Below are positions 61,279-64,000 of a DNA stretch of 64,000 nucleotides, piece after piece. The notes under the pieces were generated by a model. It searched no databases. It saw only the letters and a list, made by a program, of their open reading frames with translations, and was not told the origin of the DNA. Both the position numbers and the translations under genes were made by a program. This stretch comes from Pseudomonas sp. PSB18. GTDB lineage: Bacteria; Pseudomonadota; Gammaproteobacteria; Pseudomonadales; Pseudomonadaceae. Every line of letters starts with the position of its first letter. The stretch's first letter is position 1. The stretch covers positions 124,001-188,000 of the forward strand of contig NZ_NOIN01000003.1 in the NCBI RefSeq assembly GCF_014596565.1, given 5' to 3'.

Positions 61279-61488
61279 TTATTCAGCCTTCTTGGCAGCG
61301 GCCTTTTTGGCCGGTTGGGATGTAGAGGCCGCATCGGCAACCTCGGTGTTTTTCAGCGCCAGACGACCGGCGCTACGCAGGGCGCTGGCCTCCACGTCGA
61401 GCAGGTCTAGTTCCTGGCCGATGGTCGACCAGTGACCACCGCCGGTGGGGAATGGGACAAGTACGGTGTAGGTTTGGCGTAGTGCCAT
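61279..61488 (-). CDS. Small hypothetical tail-module protein
   Basis: This 69-residue protein begins MALRQTYTVLVPFPTGGGHW and ends in a Lys/Ala-rich tail. It is preceded by GGAG and lies two bases before the sheath gene. A gene of similar size occupies this place in P. aeruginosa R-pyocin clusters. Function unknown. Confidence 0.75.
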   Translation of the reverse strand: MALRQTYTVLVPFPTGGGHWSTIGQELDLLDVEASALRSAGRLALKNTEVADAASTSQPAKKAAAKKAE

Positions 61489-61506
61489 TGGGTTTCTCCA
61501 GATACG

Positions 61507-61529
61507 AAAAAGCCCCTTGGGGAGGGGCT
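61507..61529 (-). terminator. Second of two tandem terminators after the P2-like fibre chaperone
   Basis: On the minus strand AGCCCC / GGGGCT with a seven-base loop is followed by TTTTT. A promoter for the sheath operon is expected close by but was not recognised. Confidence 0.75.
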
Positions 61530-61546
61530 CGGGTGTTGGGTGGGTA

Positions 61547-61574
61547 AGAAAACGCCCCGTCGGTGCGGGGCGTT
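61547..61574 (-). terminator. First of two tandem terminators after the P2-like fibre chaperone
   Basis: On the minus strand AACGCCCCG / CGGGGCGTT with a six-base loop is followed by TTTTC. It overlaps the chaperone stop codon and, as in P2, splits the fibre operon from the sheath-to-D operon. Confidence 0.8.
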
Positions 61575-62265
61575 ACGCAGGGATTTGCGGAGCAGTTTCG
61601 TCAAAGCCTTGGGCCACCAGCCATGCAGCCGTCAAGGCATCGTTCGGGCTGGTTGGCCATTCATTGTCGAGGGGTGGCTCCTCCACAATGTCGACACGAT
61701 TAAGCTCAACACCATAGATTTTCCAAGACCGGAGAGCAGCGATCTCGGCTTCAGTGGCAATCTGTAAATCAACGGCGTTTTGCAACGTGGCGATCATGTT
61801 TGCGCTGAACTGAGTCAACAACAGCTTCTTCCTGGCCGAGCGATTCCGTAAAGCGCCTCTACTTGCGGCTTCATCAAACGTCCATTTATCGTCCTGCCAT
61901 CTATCAAACTCCGTCATTGGCGCCTCGCCTGTATAGCCGTCAGGCAAATCGCCCAACATGTCCCAAACTTGCCCCTCCCCCGTTTCGGTGCGGTAGACAG
62001 TCATACCCCGATAGTCCGCAACGAGTTCCCACCCCTCGCCTGCGACCTTGATTGCAGCGTGTCCTGGCTCCAAGATTGGCGGCTCACATTGGTAGGCGTG
62101 CGCCGGAATCAGCCAAGAAAAAGGTTCCAAGGGACTGGGGTCTGCCACACTCACCCCAAGGAACTCACGAGTAACCGGGTGCACGTTGCAGATTGCCGGA
62201 GGTACAACCTCGTCAGCGAGCCACCAAGACAGTCCGTCTTGCGCGGCCATGCGTTCGTCTGACAT
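61573..62265 (-). CDS. Tail fibre assembly protein (P2-like tailocin)
   Basis: This 230-residue protein has a C-terminal Caudo_TAP-like region (RWQDDKWTFDEAASRGALRN, AALRSWKIYGVELNRVDI) and an N-terminal part containing PAHAYQCEPPILEPGHAAIK. It chaperones the fibre encoded just upstream. The ATG at 62265, with GGAG eight bases before it, is preferred over a TTG two codons earlier. It is unrelated in size and sequence to the chaperone of the Mu-type module. Confidence 0.8.
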   Translation of the reverse strand: MSDERMAAQDGLSWWLADEVVPPAICNVHPVTREFLGVSVADPSPLEPFSWLIPAHAYQCEPPILEPGHAAIKVAGEGWELVADYRGMTVYRTETGEGQVWDMLGDLPDGYTGEAPMTEFDRWQDDKWTFDEAASRGALRNRSARKKLLLTQFSANMIATLQNAVDLQIATEAEIAALRSWKIYGVELNRVDIVEEPPLDNEWPTSPNDALTAAWLVAQGFDETAPQIPA

Positions 62266-62292
62266 CTTCAAAACTCCAATATATGGCGCTGA

Positions 62293-63756
62293 TCAATATT
62301 TGATACAGGCGAGGAAAGCCGTGTTGAGAGGCCTGGCCTCGGAACCGCCGGAGCTGGCGATAGTGATTGCATGGGTGTGATCGCCGGCGGCACTGGTTGG
62401 TGCTCCCGCAGATCCGTAGTAGGGCTCGTCGCCCCAAATCGCATTGCCATCTGTTCCCGGCCCGCGGTCCAGGTTTATCCAGATCGAGTGAGTATGACTG
62501 CCTGCTACCGCCGCGCTGCCAGCATGGACGTGAGCGGCGTTCTGACTCGCCTGGCCGCTGCCGAACGCACGACCCGGATCAAGATTGCGCCCGTCATCGA
62601 ATGCGCGATCAAAATGAGCACGAGAGTCAGGCAAATTGAACGTCGTCGTGCCGTCCCCTGCTCCGTAGAGTGTGCCTATCCTGGCGAATAGCGCAGCATA
62701 GGTCGTGCGCGATATTGCGGCGCCGTTTCGTTTCAAGAATCCTGGAGGAGGTGTTGCCATGGCGAAGTGCGTGACTTCCCCTACGCGATCACCCGAAACA
62801 CCCAATGCATATGCTTCGACCTGTGCTTTGGTATAGACATCGGTTAGCCCGTATCCTGCCACCGTGGTCGGATTGCTACCCGCTACAGCTCGGCCATACT
62901 TATCGACGGTCAATCCACGATAACTGCCTGGTTGAATACCCGTCCTGCCCGCGAGCATTTCAAAGGTCAGCGCGGTAGAACCCAGTATGATCGATCCGTT
63001 GGTTGTGAGATGCCACAGTGAGTCACCGTTCGCCGCCCCTTCTTCAACCATCACTGCCAGGCTCGGGGTTACTTTGACACTGCTATTGGCATCGAGCGCC
63101 CGCGACCAACTGCTGTTGGACACAACCCAAATACCGTTGTCCTTGGCGAGCGTCTGATAAGGCAACAACACGCGATCGCCAGCAACCACTGCGACGCCGT
63201 CAATTTGCTGAGCCCCACTCAACACAACGTTCGCCGTAGCCGCCACGCGTACCGATTGCTTGCCATCGAGCTTGGCTAACTCATCAGCCAGATAACTCAT
63301 CACCCAAGCCCGCGTCGCCTTGACCACCGTATCGTCAATCAACAACGTTACCAGCTCGGCATTACTGGTCTCGAAAATCGAGCGGATGTAAAACTCCTTC
63401 CCCGAACCCGATGTTGCCAATACCGGCTTGAACGACTCCGGATATTTGACAATCGCATACAGAACCCCGGTATCGGTCCAGATCCCAGCCTCACGCACAT
63501 ACCAGCCGCCCACTTCAGGCGGAATGGTCACTTCAGCCAGCAACCAGCTCGGATTTTTCTCATCCTGGAACAGCGCGTTGAGTGGCCCGCGCCAGACTTC
63601 GCGCTTGAGCGCCGTGGCAGTCGCGGCCGGGTTGTAGACCTCGCCGCCGCCATCGCCGACGGAAATCTGCGACAACTTGATCGGTGTGCCCGCTGCCTTG
63701 CAGGCGGTTTCGTAGGCGATCCCTGCATCGGTGAGCAGGGTGTAGTAGTCAGCCAT
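62293..63756 (-). CDS. Tail fibre protein (P2 gpH-like)
   Basis: This 487-residue protein has a P2 gpH-type N-terminal attachment domain (MADYYTLLTDAGIAYETACK, GGWYVREAGIWTDTGVLYAI), a middle shaft and a C-terminal tail-collar-like domain (PPPGFLKRNGAAISRTTYAA, GTTTFNLPD) ending in a His-rich tip (AAHVHAGSAAVAGSHTHSI, HTHAITIASSGG). The HxH pairs resemble metal-binding fibre tips. The 3' half is more AT-rich than the sheath genes, typical of exchanged receptor-binding regions. Confidence 0.88.
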   Translation of the reverse strand: MADYYTLLTDAGIAYETACKAAGTPIKLSQISVGDGGGEVYNPAATATALKREVWRGPLNALFQDEKNPSWLLAEVTIPPEVGGWYVREAGIWTDTGVLYAIVKYPESFKPVLATSGSGKEFYIRSIFETSNAELVTLLIDDTVVKATRAWVMSYLADELAKLDGKQSVRVAATANVVLSGAQQIDGVAVVAGDRVLLPYQTLAKDNGIWVVSNSSWSRALDANSSVKVTPSLAVMVEEGAANGDSLWHLTTNGSIILGSTALTFEMLAGRTGIQPGSYRGLTVDKYGRAVAGSNPTTVAGYGLTDVYTKAQVEAYALGVSGDRVGEVTHFAMATPPPGFLKRNGAAISRTTYAALFARIGTLYGAGDGTTTFNLPDSRAHFDRAFDDGRNLDPGRAFGSGQASQNAAHVHAGSAAVAGSHTHSIWINLDRGPGTDGNAIWGDEPYYGSAGAPTSAAGDHTHAITIASSGGSEARPLNTAFLACIKY

Positions 63757-64000
63757 TCAGGCCCCCTGAGGATAGATAGTGGAGGTTTCGACGGTGTAGA
63801 TCCCGGCGGCCATGAAGGCCTGGCCCGAGGCTTCGAGACCTTCGATGACGATCGGGTAAACCGTGGTCAGCTCGCCGCACAATGTGGCGGCGCCGATGAC
63901 GTGCTTGCCGAATGCGCTCAAGCCGACTGAAACCGTCAAGGTGTCACGTTCGCTTTTGGCATCGGCCAGACGCCGGTCGAGACGGGCGTCGATTTCTTCG
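63757..64000 (-). CDS. Probable P2 gpI-like tail protein, C-terminal part (gene continues beyond window)
   Basis: The open frame runs off the right edge; about 80 residues are visible, starting EEIDARLDRRLADAKSERD and ending VETSTIYPQGA. The ending and the place immediately upstream of the fibre gene fit tail protein I, which joins baseplate to fibre. With so little sequence the family is a position-based call. The in-frame TTG inside is not the start. Confidence 0.5.
   Translation of the reverse strand, partial: EEIDARLDRRLADAKSERDTLTVSVGLSAFGKHVIGAATLCGELTTVYPIVIEGLEASGQAFMAAGIYTVETSTIYPQGA

Larger units (their letters stand above)
40699..64000 (-). mobile_element. Tandem R-type tailocin island (Mu/SfV-like then P2-like), continues beyond window
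   Basis: Every gene but one reads leftward and encodes a tail, fibre or lysis part. No capsid, portal, terminase, integrase or replication gene appears in 23 kb. Two full sets of sheath, tube, tape measure and hub genes are present: Mu/SfV-type (43.7-54.7 kb) and P2-type (55.0-64 kb and beyond). The location next to cinA, with mutS expected beyond the window, is the known P. fluorescens tailocin site. Regulators (PrtN/PrtR-like), a holin and P2-type V, W and J genes are expected further right. Confidence 0.85.

Noticed and set aside
40699..64000. Complete prophage
   Set aside because: No capsid, portal, terminase, integrase or replication genes in 23 kb and two full tail sets; tailocins fit better. 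The part beyond the window remains unseen.

Overview
The window is chromosomal DNA of a fluorescent Pseudomonas, most likely of the P. fluorescens species complex. The basis is high GC, Pseudomonas-type REP elements (GTGGGAGCGAGCCTGCTCGCG), Pseudomonas-type LexA boxes, the finR/fpr and dgkA/erdR/recX/recA/cinA gene orders, and a phage-tail island abutting cinA, where these species carry R-type tailocins. Comparisons with PAO1 gene order are from memory. The exact species cannot be read from the sequence.

Layout. 1-8.8 kb: the end of an ATP-dependent DNA ligase, a basic amino acid ABC transporter operon (binding protein, two permeases, an M14-like zinc hydrolase of the AotO type, ATPase) behind a good sigma-54 promoter match, then an Lhr-type helicase and an MPE/PdeM nuclease that belong to the same repair cluster as the ligase. 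8.8-18.1 kb: housekeeping genes (dcd, cold-shock protein, DUF481 outer-membrane protein, alkyltransferase-like protein, ampG, proS, lipoprotein, SOS-controlled dinB) and two near-identical initiator tRNA genes. 18.2-22.2 kb: mprF overlapping a VirJ-type hydrolase, the aminoacyl-phosphatidylglycerol synthase/hydrolase pair. 22.3-25.8 kb: a three-gene isocyanide operon made of a stand-alone PvcA/DIT1 synthase, a HAD phosphatase, and one polypeptide in which a second isocyanide synthase is fused to a PvcB/TauD Fe(II)/2-oxoglutarate oxygenase. 26-40.6 kb: kup, rimO, GNAT, a pseudouridine-synthase-like protein, trmO, fpr/finR, dgkA, erdR, a DTW tRNA modifier, a QSregVF-type secreted protein, a LOG-family protein, recX, recA (LexA box) and pncC/cinA.

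40.7-64 kb (runs off the window): phage-tail genes with no capsid, terminase, portal or integrase gene in view, read as two contractile tailocins of different ancestry in tandem. The one nearer cinA is Mu/SfV-like (gp37 to gp48, glycine-rich fibre, fibre chaperone). The other is P2-like (I, H, G, sheath, tube, E/E', T, U, X, D). Both keep programmed -1 frameshift sites in their tail assembly chaperones. Lysis genes (endolysin, Rz with embedded Rz1) lie at the cinA end. An oppositely oriented, AT-richer OafA-type O-acyltransferase sits between the fibre module and the lysis genes; it could modify LPS and so affect tailocin sensitivity. REP clusters lie between tail cistrons.

The most distinctive items are the fused isocyanide synthase-oxygenase operon, the tandem tailocins with the acyltransferase cargo, and the pseudouridine-synthase homologue lacking the usual catalytic aspartate.
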